Notes: a model not told the origin generated them from the sequence alone. DNA of 64,000 bases from Paenalicyclobacillus cellulosilyticus (GCF_014647315.1 NZ_BMOY01000008.1:16614-80613), one strand, 5' to 3'. Positions 9,063 through 18,338 are shown, counted from the first letter of the stretch. Numbers and translations are program-made.

Positions 9063-9107
9063 GCGGACGCCCCGCCGCTCTGCGCCTCCGGGCTCCGCGG
9101 TGTCCGC
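9063..9107. terminator. Hairpin between convergent pdaB and kbaA
   Basis: GCGGACGCC (9063-9071) can pair with GGTGTCCGC (9099-9107), a nine-pair stem with one G-T pair and a long GC-rich loop. It fills the short gap between two converging genes. No T tract follows. Confidence 0.35.
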
Positions 9108-9108
9108 C

Positions 9109-9753
9109 CTAGTGGGCCATCGTGGCTTGCCCTCCTTGACCGGCCGCGCGGGCTCCGCCCGGTTCCGCGCCGGGTGCGGGCGCCGATGAGGGCGTGAGCA
9201 GACGGCCGTAGATGAGGATAAGGTACACATTGCACGCCATCATGACCAACCCGGTTCCGTTGACGATGCCCGGCGGGATGTTGGCCTTGATGACCAACAA
9301 CCAATCCAGCACGGTGAACACATAGAGAAAGAACACCGTGGGCAGGTAGCTGCCCGGCCCGGAGAGACGCCGTTTCCACCATGCCGCCAACAGCGCCGCG
9401 ACAAACGGCCACGCCCCCTGCACAAAGTAGGTGGCGTACGACGGATGGTGCGCCGGGTTGCGCGCGGCAGCCAGCTGGTACCGGCCATACAGCATATCGT
9501 ACAGCACAAGCAGCGTGATCGCCGCTTGCAACCACCGCCACACCCGCCGCGGCAAGGTGCTCCGCGCCACAAAGTTGAGCGTCAGGAACGCCCAAAACCC
9601 CATCAAACTGGTTGTGGCCAAGAACGCCCCGGCGACCAACCCCACATACCAGGGCACACGGATCCAGGTCCCCGGCAGGGTGATGAGCCAACCGGTCGCT
9701 GCTCCGACGGCGACCGTACTGGCCAGCAAAAAGATGAAAGCATGGAGGCGCAT
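9109..9753 (-). CDS. kbaA: KinB-signalling pathway activation protein
   Basis: A 214-residue integral membrane protein with about six hydrophobic segments and an Ala/Gly/Pro-rich hydrophilic tail. In B. subtilis KbaA is required for activation of the sporulation kinase KinB. Identification rests on the membrane profile, size (B. subtilis about 198) and exact neighbourhood gerD-kbaA-pdaB. The start ATG at 9753 begins the first membrane segment and follows AGGGAG. An in-frame start 17 codons upstream adds an unlikely hydrophilic leader. Confidence 0.85.
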   Translation of the reverse strand: MRLHAFIFLLASTVAVGAATGWLITLPGTWIRVPWYVGLVAGAFLATTSLMGFWAFLTLNFVARSTLPRRVWRWLQAAITLLVLYDMLYGRYQLAAARNPAHHPSYATYFVQGAWPFVAALLAAWWKRRLSGPGSYLPTVFFLYVFTVLDWLLVIKANIPPGIVNGTGLVMMACNVYLILIYGRLLTPSSAPAPGAEPGGARAAGQGGQATMAH

Positions 9754-9825
9754 CCTTATCCACTCCCTGTCGTGTCCAACCCCATGATACACCAGCGTGA
9801 ACATTCTGGACAGATTCCCCCGCCC

Positions 9826-9855
9826 GCATAACGGGCTCGGCAGCGATGCATACTG
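9826..9855 (+). promoter_or_regulatory. Probable sigma-G promoter of gerD
   Basis: GCATAA (9826-9831) and CATACTG (9849-9855) are spaced by 17 bases, close to the sigma-G consensus. GerD is a forespore sigma-G gene in B. subtilis (family knowledge). The start codon lies about 45 bases downstream. Confidence 0.55.
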
Positions 9856-9898
9856 ACGTCATGCAGCGGTCCTGGCGGAGGTGAGAAGGCCGTTGGAC

Positions 9899-10564
9899 AT
9901 GCCTCGCAAACTCTGGCCCGTCGCGGTGTTCACGCTGGTTTTGATCGCCGGTTGCGGAGGCGGGAGCAGCGGAAGCAGCGCGGAAGCCGCGGCAGCCACC
10001 CAAGATTACGGGACCACCAAACAGATGGTGATCGACATCCTGCACTCACCGGAAGGCAAGTCGGCGCTGCGGGACATTATGAAGGACCCCGCGTTCAAAG
10101 AGCAGGTGGCGGTGACCGAGACGGACGTGGCGAAGGCGGTGGAGAAGACCATCCAGTCGAGCAAAGGAAAGTCGTTCCTCAGCCAACAGGCGCAACAACC
10201 CGAATTTGCCGCCACACTTGCCAAGTCCATCCACCCGGAGCTGACACAGTTGCTCAAGCAGTTGATGAAGGACCCGTCGTACCAGCAGGACATGCTGGTG
10301 CTGCTCAAGTCGCCCGAGTTTACAAAGCACGTTCAAGACCTGATGAAAACGCCGGAGTTCCGCGGTACGGTCATGAAGATCATGACGGAAGCCTTGCAGA
10401 CGCCGAGTTTTCGCATGCAGTTTCAGGACGCGCTGAAAAAGGCGGTCGCGGATGCCATGGCACAGGCGGGAGGACAGGGCGGCCAACAAGGAGGCGGACA
10501 GGGCCAAGGAGGTCAGGCGCAAGGAGGACAAAGCCAGGGCGGCGGAGGCGGCGGCAGCCAATGA
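9899..10564 (+). CDS. gerD: Spore germination lipoprotein GerD
   Basis: GerD is an inner-membrane lipoprotein that clusters nutrient germinant receptors into the germinosome. The 221-residue protein has a signal peptide ending in the lipobox LIAGC (Cys about 19). A helical region follows with repeated short motifs such as SPEFTKHVQDLMKTPEF, typical of GerD. The last 35 residues are almost only Gly and Gln. The start ATG at 9899 has AGAAGG nine bases upstream, and a GTG at 9881 is an alternative. It is flanked convergently by salA and divergently by kbaA. Confidence 0.93.
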   Translation: MPRKLWPVAVFTLVLIAGCGGGSSGSSAEAAAATQDYGTTKQMVIDILHSPEGKSALRDIMKDPAFKEQVAVTETDVAKAVEKTIQSSKGKSFLSQQAQQPEFAATLAKSIHPELTQLLKQLMKDPSYQQDMLVLLKSPEFTKHVQDLMKTPEFRGTVMKIMTEALQTPSFRMQFQDALKKAVADAMAQAGGQGGQQGGGQGQGGQAQGGQSQGGGGGGSQ

Positions 10565-10624
10565 CGCCTTTGTCCCCCGCCACACCCCGGCCGGCAGGTC
10601 CGGCGCAAACGACACCTCGGCCGC

Positions 10625-11710
10625 TCAACGGACGGTGCTCGGCGCAGACAACCGCACGCCAAGCTTTTCTATCACGCGCGCGGCGAGATCGCGATACACT
10701 TCCGCCTGCCTTGATCCCGGTGCGAACAGGGAGGCGGGTTGCTGGTCGAGGTTCGCCAACGGCACCTCGGCCAACACCTCGGTCCGCAACGCCTCTGCCA
10801 CCCTGGCGCCGCCGCCGCGTCCGAACACGTACATCCGCTCACCGCAGCGTCCACACTCGACATACGACATGTTTTCCACAACCCCGATGACCTCGTGCTG
10901 GGTACGCAGAGCCATGGCACCGGCCCGGACCGCGACCTCGGCCGCGTTTGCCTGCGGCGTGGTGACGATGAGCTCCTTGCATCGCGGCAACAACTGGTGC
11001 ACGTCGAGCGCCACGTCGCCCGTCCCTGGCGGCAGGTCGAGCAGCACCAGCTCCACGTCGCCCCAATGAACCTCCGAGAAGAAGTTGCGCAGCATTTTCC
11101 CAAGCATCGGGCCACGCCAAATCACCGGCTGGCCGGGCGGGACGAAGAAGTGCATGGAAATGAGCTTGACCCCCTCCACCTCGATGGGCAGGATGAGGTC
11201 GTCAATCACCGTCGGGCGCTGTTGCTGCACGCCGAAGATACCCGGGAGGCTGAAACCGTAGATGTCGGCGTCGATCACGCCGACGCGCACGCCGGCCTGA
11301 GCCAGCGCGCGGGCGAGGTTGGCGGTGACGGTCGATTTGCCGACGCCGCCCTTTCCGGAGGCGATGGCCAAGAACTGCACCCCGGCGTCCTCCCGCAGCA
11401 GTGGCGGTGCCTCCTGCGGCTGCGCCCGGCCGCGCAGCTTCTCGGTAAAGCGCGCCCGCTCTTCATCCGTCATGTTGCCGATGATCACATCCACCGACGC
11501 CACACCGTCGAGCGCAAGCAACTTTTCCCGCACTGCCCGTTCGATGGTATGGCGCAACGGGCAACCGGAGATGGTCAGCGCCACTTCGACCGTCACATGT
11601 GCGCCTTCGATCTCGACCCGCCGCACCATCTCCAGCTCGACGATGCTTTTATGGACTTCCGGGTCTTCCACGTCCCGGAGAGCAGCCAGCACATCCTCTT
11701 TGGTGACCAT
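10625..11710 (-). CDS. salA: Mrp/ApbC/NBP35-type P-loop ATPase
   Basis: The 361-residue protein has an N-terminal MIP18/DUF59 domain (about 1-80) and a deviant P-loop ATPase domain with GKGGVGKS (about 119-126). A C-terminal CGRC pair resembles the Fe-S carrier motif of ApbC. In B. subtilis the orthologue SalA (Mrp) represses scoC, while homologues elsewhere carry Fe-S clusters, so either role is possible. The start ATG at 11710 (or 11713) follows GATGAGGG. Order cwlD-salA-gerD matches B. subtilis. Confidence 0.9.
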   Translation of the reverse strand: MVTKEDVLAALRDVEDPEVHKSIVELEMVRRVEIEGAHVTVEVALTISGCPLRHTIERAVREKLLALDGVASVDVIIGNMTDEERARFTEKLRGRAQPQEAPPLLREDAGVQFLAIASGKGGVGKSTVTANLARALAQAGVRVGVIDADIYGFSLPGIFGVQQQRPTVIDDLILPIEVEGVKLISMHFFVPPGQPVIWRGPMLGKMLRNFFSEVHWGDVELVLLDLPPGTGDVALDVHQLLPRCKELIVTTPQANAAEVAVRAGAMALRTQHEVIGVVENMSYVECGRCGERMYVFGRGGGARVAEALRTEVLAEVPLANLDQQPASLFAPGSRQAEVYRDLAARVIEKLGVRLSAPSTVR

Positions 11711-11787
11711 CATCTCACCCTCATCGTATATTGAAGTGGTTTGTTCCGGTACCAGTTTACCCCCAACCCGGCCGGCGTGCAAAACGG

Positions 11788-12333
11788 CTAGCCGCCGACC
11801 ACCGCGACGTGCTCCTTGCCGTTGTCATCCTGCCAAAACACAGTCATCCGCAGCGTGTTCCCCAGGCTGCCGGCCACATACACGCAATCTCCGGGCTGCA
11901 CGTCGACAGGAGGTGAAGGCAAACCGGCGGGAGGCTGTGACAATGGCCGTTTGCCAACGTAGAGCACCGTCATCGGCTGTTCTGCCCAATTGGTGATGAC
12001 GACGTGATGCAGCACCCTGACCGCACCCACCGGAGTGAGCACGTACACGGGATGGCCGTACCAACGCCACGGGGCGATGGAGAGGCGGAATGGGCCGCGC
12101 TGCCATGCGCGTGCCGAAGAACGCGAGGCGGGAGCCGCAACGCCGTGGGCCAGGTCTTGGTTCAAGATACCCTGCCCTGGCGCAGGACCGTGCTCGAACG
12201 CCGGAACGCACCCCGCGGCCCAGCTGACGAGGCAGAGCGTGATCGCCAACCGGACCGCGGCCTTGTGCCCGTCTGTACGAGGGGACTGGCTCCCATACGG
12301 CCGATCCCTCGTCTTCACCCTTCCGCCGCCCAC
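11788..12333 (-). CDS. Putative lipoprotein of unknown function
   Basis: I do not recognise this protein. About 181 residues: a basic N-terminus, a hydrophobic stretch ending in WAAGC (a lipobox), then a Trp/Pro-rich soluble region with a beta-rich C-terminal half. It sits between cwlD and salA, where B. subtilis has no gene, and is co-directional with both. The start is uncertain. A GTG at 12333 has GGAGGG at 11 bases, while an upstream GTG (12345) touches its own ribosome-binding site. The context suggests a sporulation or spore-envelope role, but that is a guess. Confidence 0.65.
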   Translation of the reverse strand: MGGGRVKTRDRPYGSQSPRTDGHKAAVRLAITLCLVSWAAGCVPAFEHGPAPGQGILNQDLAHGVAAPASRSSARAWQRGPFRLSIAPWRWYGHPVYVLTPVGAVRVLHHVVITNWAEQPMTVLYVGKRPLSQPPAGLPSPPVDVQPGDCVYVAGSLGNTLRMTVFWQDDNGKEHVAVVGG

Positions 12334-12354
12334 CTTTTGCGCCACCCTCCATCT

Positions 12355-13221
12355 TTACGCTCGCTCGGCCGGCCTGCGGAAACGAGCCGCAGCGCCACGA
12401 GGCTCAGCCCCGGATACGACCGCGCCGGCAGCATCTGGCAGAGCAAAGAAGCGCAGCAAGCTCACCGCGATACACTCCGCCACACGCCATTGATACGCGG
12501 GCGTGGCCAAATGTGCCGCCTCGTCCGGGTTGGTGAGAAAACCTATCTCTGCCAATACCGCCGGGCAGCGCAGTCGTTTCAACAGGTATAAGGTCGTCGT
12601 CTCATCCACCTGCCGGCTGGTCGGAAGCAGGTGCGCTCGAAATTCAGCCTGCATCACGTCCGCAAGCGTCTTGCCGGGCCCGTGATTGGCCAGGTGGATG
12701 ACATGTGCGCCGCGCCAGCGCGGGTCTGGTACCGCGTTGCAATGGATGCTGACAAAGGCGTCGGGCCGGCAATCAAGCGTCTTCAGCAGACGCCCCGCCA
12801 GGTCGGTGCGATGCCGGCGGCCGCGTATGCGTTCTTCCGGCGCCGACAGGTCGGTGTCGGTCTCGCGCGTCATGCAGACCACTGCCCCCAGCTGCCGCAA
12901 CAGGATGGCCGTCTTCTGCGCCACTGCAAGATTGATGTCTTTTTCCAGCAAGCCCCATGCCCCTTGGGCGCCAGAATCCGGGCCGCCATGACCGGCGTCG
13001 ATGACAATCCGCCGCCCCACCAAGCCAGGTTCATCCGCCGCAGCCACGAACATCGGCCGACAGGTGTCCAGACACCGCTTCGCGGAGAACACGGTGGTTG
13101 TGGTGAAAGGCATGCACGCCAGCATCATGCCGCCTGCCGCCCCCGCGAGCCACCGCTGCAGGAACAGGCGCCGTGGCGAGCGAGGTGAGCCATGTGCCGG
13201 CGGGCACGATTTCTCTTGCAC
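12355..13221 (-). CDS. cwlD: N-acetylmuramoyl-L-alanine amidase CwlD
   Basis: CwlD with PdaA makes muramic-delta-lactam in spore cortex. The 288-residue protein has a hydrophobic segment (about 20-38) and then an Amidase_3 fold. That fold shows DAGHGGPDSGA (about 75-85), a catalytic Glu region (LLEKDINL), SIHCNA and LAEIGFLTN. These carry the zinc ligands and general base of the family. The start is a GTG at 13221 with GGTGGAGG four bases upstream. An ATG at 13245 is possible but has a poor site. It is downstream of rpsI, behind a terminator. Confidence 0.92.
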   Translation of the reverse strand: MQEKSCPPAHGSPRSPRRLFLQRWLAGAAGGMMLACMPFTTTTVFSAKRCLDTCRPMFVAAADEPGLVGRRIVIDAGHGGPDSGAQGAWGLLEKDINLAVAQKTAILLRQLGAVVCMTRETDTDLSAPEERIRGRRHRTDLAGRLLKTLDCRPDAFVSIHCNAVPDPRWRGAHVIHLANHGPGKTLADVMQAEFRAHLLPTSRQVDETTTLYLLKRLRCPAVLAEIGFLTNPDEAAHLATPAYQWRVAECIAVSLLRFFALPDAAGAVVSGAEPRGAAARFRRPAERA

Positions 13222-13298
13222 GGGACCTCCACCTGCCTTGTGCATGGTGTTGTCCCAGTACAGTCTACGCAAATGACCCGCTTTCATGTGGCGCCGAC

Positions 13299-13345
13299 AA
13301 ACAAAAACACCGGCACGCACGGCCATGTTGGCCGTTGCACCGGTG
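13299..13345 (-). terminator. Rho-independent terminator after rpsI
   Basis: Read on the minus strand, a two-part GC stem (CACCGG with CCGGTG, and ACGGCCA with TGGCCGT) closes a short loop and is followed by TTTTTGTTT. It lies about 25 bases past rpsI and ends the rplM-rpsI transcript. Confidence 0.85.
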
Positions 13346-13368
13346 TCTTGCCGGCTCGGATGGCCGCG

Positions 13369-13761
13369 TCACCGCTTGGAGAACTGCGGCGCACGGCGAG
13401 CCGCCTTCAAACCGTACTTCTTCCGTTCTTTCATGCGGGCATCGCGTGTCAGCATCCCCGCCTTCTTCAGGGTCGGCCGCAGCTCCGGATCGACCTTCAA
13501 CAGGGCGCGGGCAATGCCGTGCCGAATGGCGCCTGCCTGACCGGAGTACCCACCGCCGTACACGTTTGCGTACACATCGTACCGGCCCAGGGTACCTGTC
13601 AGCTGCAGGGGCTGTTGGATGATGATCTTCAGCGTCTTCAACGGAAAGTACTCATCCACGTCCCGGTGGTTGACGATGATGCGACCGTCACCGGGGACGA
13701 GGCGCACCCGCGCCACGGAATGCTTGCGACGGCCAGTCCCCCAGTATTGAACCTGCGCCAA
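13369..13761 (-). CDS. rpsI: 30S ribosomal protein S9
   Basis: S9, 130 residues, whose C-terminal tail reaches the P-site tRNA. It has the conserved [10 protein letters not shown] start, a [19 protein letters not shown] core and the terminal FSKR. It lies 14 bases after rplM in the standard two-gene operon with its own promoter and terminator. Confidence 0.98.
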   Translation of the reverse strand: MAQVQYWGTGRRKHSVARVRLVPGDGRIIVNHRDVDEYFPLKTLKIIIQQPLQLTGTLGRYDVYANVYGGGYSGQAGAIRHGIARALLKVDPELRPTLKKAGMLTRDARMKERKKYGLKAARRAPQFSKR

Positions 13762-13775
13762 GTTTCAGCCCCTCC

Positions 13776-14216
13776 TCAACAACTCTTCGGCTCGTAGGGA
13801 ATCGGCTGCTGGGCTTGATGCGGATGCTCGGGCCCAGCGTACACCTTGAGCTTCGTCAATTGCTTGCGGCCGAGCGACGTGTTCGGCAACATGCCCTTCA
13901 CGGCAAGGTACAGCACACGCTCCGGATGCGTGCGCAACATGTCGATGGCGCGCGTCTCTTTGAGACCACCAGGGTATCCGGAGTGCCGGCGATAGATCTT
14001 CTTGCGCAGCTTTTGACCCGTGAAGACGACTTTTTCCGCATTCACCACGACGACGAAGTCCCCGACGTCGACGTGGGGCGTGAATTCCGGTTTATGCTTT
14101 CCGCGCAACAGAGAGGCAATTTCGGACGCCAGCCGCCCGACCCGCTTCCCTGTCGCGTCAATCACGTACCACTTGCGTTCCACGGCGTTTGGTTTCGCCA
14201 TGTACGTCGTGCGCAT
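13776..14216 (-). CDS. rplM: 50S ribosomal protein L13
   Basis: L13, 146 residues, an early 23S-binding assembly protein. Conserved features include [34 protein letters not shown] and the [10 protein letters not shown] motif. The ATG at 14216 follows AGGAGGGA. The open frame extends further upstream through the leader but without homology. A promoter and a structured leader precede it. Confidence 0.98.
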   Translation of the reverse strand: MRTTYMAKPNAVERKWYVIDATGKRVGRLASEIASLLRGKHKPEFTPHVDVGDFVVVVNAEKVVFTGQKLRKKIYRRHSGYPGGLKETRAIDMLRTHPERVLYLAVKGMLPNTSLGRKQLTKLKVYAGPEHPHQAQQPIPYEPKSC

Positions 14217-14295
14217 CGGGTTCCCTCCTAAAGAATTGAACAACGCGTCCAAACCACTGGGTTGTAACGGGGCATCCGTGGAAAGGAACACTAAC
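14217..14295 (-). promoter_or_regulatory. Possible L13 autoregulatory leader
   Basis: The roughly 75-base leader between the rplM promoter and start can fold. ACAAC pairs with GTTGT around a CCAGTGGTTTGG segment, and an upstream CCACGGATGCCCCG stretch can also pair. Firmicute rplM-rpsI operons commonly carry an L13 leader at this position. The call rests on position and a weak structural fit. Confidence 0.45.
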
Positions 14296-14299
14296 TTTT

Positions 14300-14329
14300 A
14301 ATATACGCCACACCATCCATCAGGGTCAA
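14300..14329 (-). promoter_or_regulatory. Sigma-A promoter of rplM-rpsI
   Basis: On the minus strand TTGACC (14329-14324) and TATATT (14305-14300) are 18 bases apart, about 85 bases before the rplM start codon and after truA. Confidence 0.7.
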
Positions 14330-14404
14330 GAAAGCGTATGTTTTCGCCGTCGTTCGACACAGGCACACCGCAACCCGCCATGCGGATGACCGCGTCGCAG
14401 CCCG

Positions 14405-15145
14405 TCACGCTTCATAGTGGACTTCCCACAGCGCCAAGCCATGCGGAGGGGCCGTGATGCCTGCCCGGCTGCGGTCCCGTGCAGCCAGGATGTCCGGCAT
14501 CTCATCCGGGCTGCGGCGGCCGCGGCCGACCTCGACCAGCGTACCGACGATGATCCGCACCATGTGCTGCAGAAAGCCGTTGCCTGTGCACCGGATGTCG
14601 AGATACGTGCCGCGCTCCACCAGGTCAATCGCGTCAATCCGGCGCACCTTGTCCTGCACCTGTGCCGCGGCTGCACAGAAACTGGTGAAATCGTGTTCCC
14701 CCGTCAAGTAAGAGGCCGCGCGCCGCATCGCGTCCACGTCCAGCGGGCCGGGGACGTGCCATGCATACCGCTTGGTGAACACATCTTCCACATCCGCGCG
14801 CTGCAGCGTGTAACGATACGTCTTCGCAAGCGCGGAAAAACGTGCGTGGAAGGAAGGTGGCACCTCTTCCGCCGCCACCGCAACGATGTCCGGCGGCAAA
14901 GCGCGGCGCAACAGATACGGGTAGCGATCCGCCGGCGGACCTGTGTCCTGATCCCAGTGCACGACCTGCCCGCGGGCGTGGACGCCGGCATCCGTACGGC
15001 CCGAACCGAAGACCTCCACCGGCTGCCGCAAGATGCGGCCGAGCGTCTCCTCCAAAACCCCTTGCACGGTGCGCAGTCCCTGTTGTTTGGCAAAACCGTG
15101 AAAGTCCGTGCCGTCATACGCGACCGTCATGCGGATGCGCGGCAT
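14405..15145 (-). CDS. truA: tRNA pseudouridine(38-40) synthase
   Basis: TruA modifies uridines 38-40 in tRNA anticodon arms. The protein has 246 residues, with YDGTDFHGFAKQQG near the start and the catalytic Asp in SGRTDAGVHARGQV. The ATG at 15145 has GGAGG eight bases upstream. In B. subtilis three ECF transporter genes lie between rplQ and truA; here truA follows rplQ directly after a hairpin. Confidence 0.96.
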   Translation of the reverse strand: MPRIRMTVAYDGTDFHGFAKQQGLRTVQGVLEETLGRILRQPVEVFGSGRTDAGVHARGQVVHWDQDTGPPADRYPYLLRRALPPDIVAVAAEEVPPSFHARFSALAKTYRYTLQRADVEDVFTKRYAWHVPGPLDVDAMRRAASYLTGEHDFTSFCAAAAQVQDKVRRIDAIDLVERGTYLDIRCTGNGFLQHMVRIIVGTLVEVGRGRRSPDEMPDILAARDRSRAGITAPPHGLALWEVHYEA

Positions 15146-15183
15146 CCTCCCCACCTCCGTGCGGCGGAGAGATGACTCTTACC

Positions 15184-15212
15184 GTGCTCGCCCGCGCTGC
15201 GCGGGCGAGCAC
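15184..15212 (-). terminator. Perfect 13-bp hairpin between rplQ and truA
   Basis: A perfect 13-base-pair GC stem with a 3-base loop lies 25 bases past the rplQ stop. There is no T tract, so it may be a pause or 3'-end-protecting structure at the end of the alpha operon rather than a classical terminator. Confidence 0.45.
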
Positions 15213-15237
15213 CAGGGACTTGGCTTTCCGCCTCGGC

Positions 15238-15600
15238 TCAGCGGACCAACTCCAGCAACACCATCGGCGCCGCGTCGCCGCGCCGCGGCCCCAGCTTCAG
15301 GATCCGTGTGTACCCGCCGTTGCGATCCGCGTAGCGCGGGCCAATTTCATTGAACAGCTTCTGAATGGCGTCTTGGTTCGCACCGTCCAGGTATTCCCTG
15401 CGCACGAACGCAGCCGCTTGCCGCCGCGCGGCCAAATCCCCGCGCTTGGCGAGCGTGATGAGCTTGTCGGCAATCTTCCGCACTTCCTTGGCCTTCGCTT
15501 CGGTCGTCTGGATGCGCTCGTAAAGGAACAGGTCCGTCACGAGGCTCCGGAACAACGCCTTGCGCGCGCCCGAAGGCCGGCCGAGTTTCCGGTACGGCAC
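15238..15600 (-). CDS. rplQ: 50S ribosomal protein L17
   Basis: L17, 120 residues, located at the exit side of the 50S subunit. It has the YRKLGR.S..RKA.FR N-terminus, [12 protein letters not shown] and a C-terminal GD.APMV.LELV. The start is a GTG at 15600 with GAGGAGGG upstream, aligning with the family MSYRKLGR. It is the last gene of the alpha operon. Confidence 0.97.
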   Translation of the reverse strand: MPYRKLGRPSGARKALFRSLVTDLFLYERIQTTEAKAKEVRKIADKLITLAKRGDLAARRQAAAFVRREYLDGANQDAIQKLFNEIGPRYADRNGGYTRILKLGPRRGDAAPMVLLELVR

Positions 15601-15640
15601 AAGGATCCCTCCTCTGTCCAACATGGTTGTGCATCCGCGG

Positions 15641-15700
15641 CCAAACCCGCGCCGCGCTGTGGCCTAACTTGCACCGCGCTGTGGCCAAACCCGCGCCGCT
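15641..15700. repeat. 22-bp tandem repeat between rpoA and rplQ
   Basis: Two full copies and a partial copy of a 22-base unit (15641-15662, 15663-15684, 15685-15700), with four mismatches between the full copies. The core is CCGCGCTGTGG. It fills half the gap between rpoA and rplQ. No function is evident. Confidence 0.75.
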
Positions 15701-15731
15701 CCCGTCCGTCTGTCTGTCTCCGCCATCTCCT

Positions 15732-16670
15732 TCAGTCTTCCGAGCGGAGCGACAGACCGAGCGCGGCCAATTTCTCAATAACCTCTTCCAACGACTTACG
15801 TCCCAGGTTGCGGACTTTCATCATCTCTTCTTCCGTCTTCGAACACAGCTCGCCAACGGTATTGATGCCCGCGCGTTTGAGACAGTTGTACGAGCGGACC
15901 GACAGATCCAACTCCTCAATCGGCATGTCGGCGATTTTGTCGGCCTGCGCATCGTCCCGGTCAGACGCCGACCCCATGTCACGCCCTCGTTCGTTGAGCC
16001 CCGCGAACAGTGCCAAATGGTCCGTGAGGATCTTGGCGCCGATGCTCACAGCCTCCTCCGGCGAGACGCTGCCGTCGGTCCACACCTCGAGGGTGAGTTT
16101 GTCGTAGTCGGTGACCTGGCCCACGCGGGTGTTCTCCACCGTGTAGTTGACCTTTTTGATGGGTGAGTACAGGGAATCGATGGGAATCACCCCGATTTCC
16201 TGCTCCTCCCCTTTATTGCGATCCGCCGGTACGTAACCACGGCCCCGGCCTGCCCGCATCTCCATGTACAGCCGGGCACCCTCGGTCAACGTCGCGATGT
16301 GCAAATCCGGGTTGATGATGTCGACGTCGGAATCGGCACGGATGTCGCCCGCCGTGACCTCACCGGCATTCTCAGCGTCAATGATCAGCACTTTCTCCTC
16401 ATCGGAGTGTATCCTCAGGGAGAGCCGCTTCAGATTGAGAATGATCTCCGTCGTGTCCTCGACCACGCCCGGAATCGTCGAGAACTCGTGCAACACGCCT
16501 TCAATCTTGACCGAACGCACCGCCGCGCCCGGGATGGACGACAGCAAGATGCGGCGCAGCGAGTTCCCGAGCGTCGTGCCGTAGCCGCGTTCCAGCGGCT
16601 CGACGACGAACTTTCCGTACGTGTCGCTCCGTTCGACGATCTCAATGTTCGGCTTCTCGATCTCGATCAT
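15732..16670 (-). CDS. rpoA: DNA-directed RNA polymerase subunit alpha
   Basis: The alpha subunit, 312 residues, dimerises to nucleate RNA polymerase assembly. The N-terminal domain has [17 protein letters not shown]. The C-terminal domain, which contacts UP elements and activators, has [19 protein letters not shown] and [13 protein letters not shown] linker at about 230-245 joins them. It lies between rpsD and rplQ. Confidence 0.99.
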   Translation of the reverse strand: MIEIEKPNIEIVERSDTYGKFVVEPLERGYGTTLGNSLRRILLSSIPGAAVRSVKIEGVLHEFSTIPGVVEDTTEIILNLKRLSLRIHSDEEKVLIIDAENAGEVTAGDIRADSDVDIINPDLHIATLTEGARLYMEMRAGRGRGYVPADRNKGEEQEIGVIPIDSLYSPIKKVNYTVENTRVGQVTDYDKLTLEVWTDGSVSPEEAVSIGAKILTDHLALFAGLNERGRDMGSASDRDDAQADKIADMPIEELDLSVRSYNCLKRAGINTVGELCSKTEEEMMKVRNLGRKSLEEVIEKLAALGLSLRSED

Positions 16671-16825
16671 CCGTTATCCCCCTCGCTACGCGGACCCGCG
16701 TGCCCGCCCAACGGACGCGCACCCGCCGGCACGCCTGCCCATGGGCGCGGACGGCCTGCGCACCGCGCGCTTTCCGGGTCCGTTCGACGCGTTTGCCGGC
16801 GGCGGTCAAGCCGGTGCCGTGCCGG

Positions 16826-17452
16826 TTAGCGCGAGTAGTGCTCGACAATCAGCTGCTCCGCGACCGGCGCATCGATCTCGTCGCGAGCAGGGAGACGGAG
16901 GACTTTGCCGCTGCGCGCGTCGAGGTCCAGTTCCAGCCAGGCCGGAATGGTCCGCGACTGCGCCGCCTCCAGCAGCTCTTTGAAACGGGCGTTCTGCTGG
17001 CTCTTCTCCCGAATGGAGACGACATCCCCGGGTTTGACCTGGTAGGATGGGATGTCGACCCGACGCCCGTTGACGTTGAAGTGACCATGGCGGACAAGCT
17101 GACGCGCCTCCGCCCGCGAAGACGCAAAGCCGAGCCGATAGACCACGTTGTCGAGACGGCACTCCAGGAGCTGCAACAGGTTCTCGCCCGTCACGCCCTG
17201 CCGGCGAGCTGCCTCCTCGTAATACGAACGGAACTGCTTCTCCATGACACCGTAATAGCGGCGCGCCTTCTGCTTCTCACGCAGTTGCAGCCCGTATTCC
17301 GTCGTGCGGCGGCGCCCCTGTCCGTGCTGTCCGGGTGGGTACGGCCGCCGGTCGATGGCGCACTTGTCACTGAAGCACCGCTCACCCTTCAAATACAGCT
17401 TGATGCCTTCCCTGCGGCAAAGGCGGCAAACCGGCCCCGTATACCTTGCCAT
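16826..17452 (-). CDS. rpsD: 30S ribosomal protein S4
   Basis: S4, 208 residues, a primary 16S-binding protein. Start [16 protein letters not shown] at 17452. Four cysteines (CRLC, then C and C near 26-31) form the zinc-binding 'C+' version. The S4 RNA-binding domain is at about 98-160. Here it lies inside the alpha operon between rpsK and rpoA, whereas in B. subtilis rpsD is a separate gene. Confidence 0.98.
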   Translation of the reverse strand: MARYTGPVCRLCRREGIKLYLKGERCFSDKCAIDRRPYPPGQHGQGRRRTTEYGLQLREKQKARRYYGVMEKQFRSYYEEAARRQGVTGENLLQLLECRLDNVVYRLGFASSRAEARQLVRHGHFNVNGRRVDIPSYQVKPGDVVSIREKSQQNARFKELLEAAQSRTIPAWLELDLDARSGKVLRLPARDEIDAPVAEQLIVEHYSR

Positions 17453-17519
17453 TCTAGTCTTGACACCTCCAATGCAATCTATACCTGTTACCATCTCAAT
17501 CAGATTCCAACAACCCACG

Positions 17520-17930
17520 TCAGACGCGGCGGCGTTTGGGTGGCCGGCAGCCGTTGTGCGGGATGGGTGTGACGTCACGGATCCCCGTCACCTCGAGTCC
17601 CGCGGCTTGCAGCGAACGGATGGCCGCTTCCCGGCCCGCGCCCGGTCCTTTGACGGCCACTTCCACCTGCTTCATCCCGTGCTCCATCGCCGTACGCGCC
17701 GCCGCCTCAGCCGCCATCTGGGCCGCAAACGGCGTCGACTTGCGCGAGCCCTTAAATCCGACCGTGCCGGCGCTGGCCCACGAAATGACGTTCCCCGCCA
17801 TGTCGGTGATGGAAACGATGGTATTGTTAAAGGTCGACTTGATGTGCGCGACGCCGACCTCGACGTGCTTGCGATCCCGGCGCTTGGTCCGCGCCGCCGT
17901 CCCGGCTTTGCGCTGCTTCACATTGGCCAT
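17520..17930 (-). CDS. rpsK: 30S ribosomal protein S11
   Basis: S11, 136 residues, of the 30S platform near the E site. Conserved [44 protein letters not shown] and the C-terminal [15 protein letters not shown] are all present. It is preceded by rpsM, 39 bases away. Confidence 0.99.
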   Translation of the reverse strand: MANVKQRKAGTAARTKRRDRKHVEVGVAHIKSTFNNTIVSITDMAGNVISWASAGTVGFKGSRKSTPFAAQMAAEAAARTAMEHGMKQVEVAVKGPGAGREAAIRSLQAAGLEVTGIRDVTPIPHNGCRPPKRRRV

Positions 17931-17969
17931 GCCTCAGTCCTCCTCAAACATTCCCTCATGCGCACAAAA

Positions 17970-18338
17970 TTACTTCTTCTTGCCTGCCACCGTGCGACGC
18001 GGGCCCTTGCGGGTGCGGGCATTGGTCTTGGTCCGCTGGCCGCGCACCGGCAAACCGCGGCGGTGACGGATCCCGCGGTAGCAGCCGATGTCCATCAACC
18101 GCTTGATGTTCATCGCCACCTCGCGCCGCAGGTCACCCTCGACCTTGTAGTTCTTATCGATGTAGTCGCGCAACCGCACGACCTCGTCCTCTGTCAGGTC
18201 TTTGACACGCGTATCCGGATTGATGCCGGTGGCCGCGAGGATCTTGTTGGCCGTCGTCCGGCCGATGCCGTAAATGTAAGTCAGGCCGATTTCCACTCGC
18301 TTGTCGCGCGGCAGGTCCACGCCAGCGATACGAGCCAT
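17970..18338 (-). CDS. rpsM: 30S ribosomal protein S13
   Basis: S13, 122 residues, forming intersubunit bridges at the 30S head. It shows [16 protein letters not shown], a helix-hairpin-helix region and the basic C-terminal [19 protein letters not shown]. Start ATG at 18338 with CCGGAGGT upstream. Confidence 0.99.
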   Translation of the reverse strand: MARIAGVDLPRDKRVEIGLTYIYGIGRTTANKILAATGINPDTRVKDLTEDEVVRLRDYIDKNYKVEGDLRREVAMNIKRLMDIGCYRGIRHRRGLPVRGQRTKTNARTRKGPRRTVAGKKK

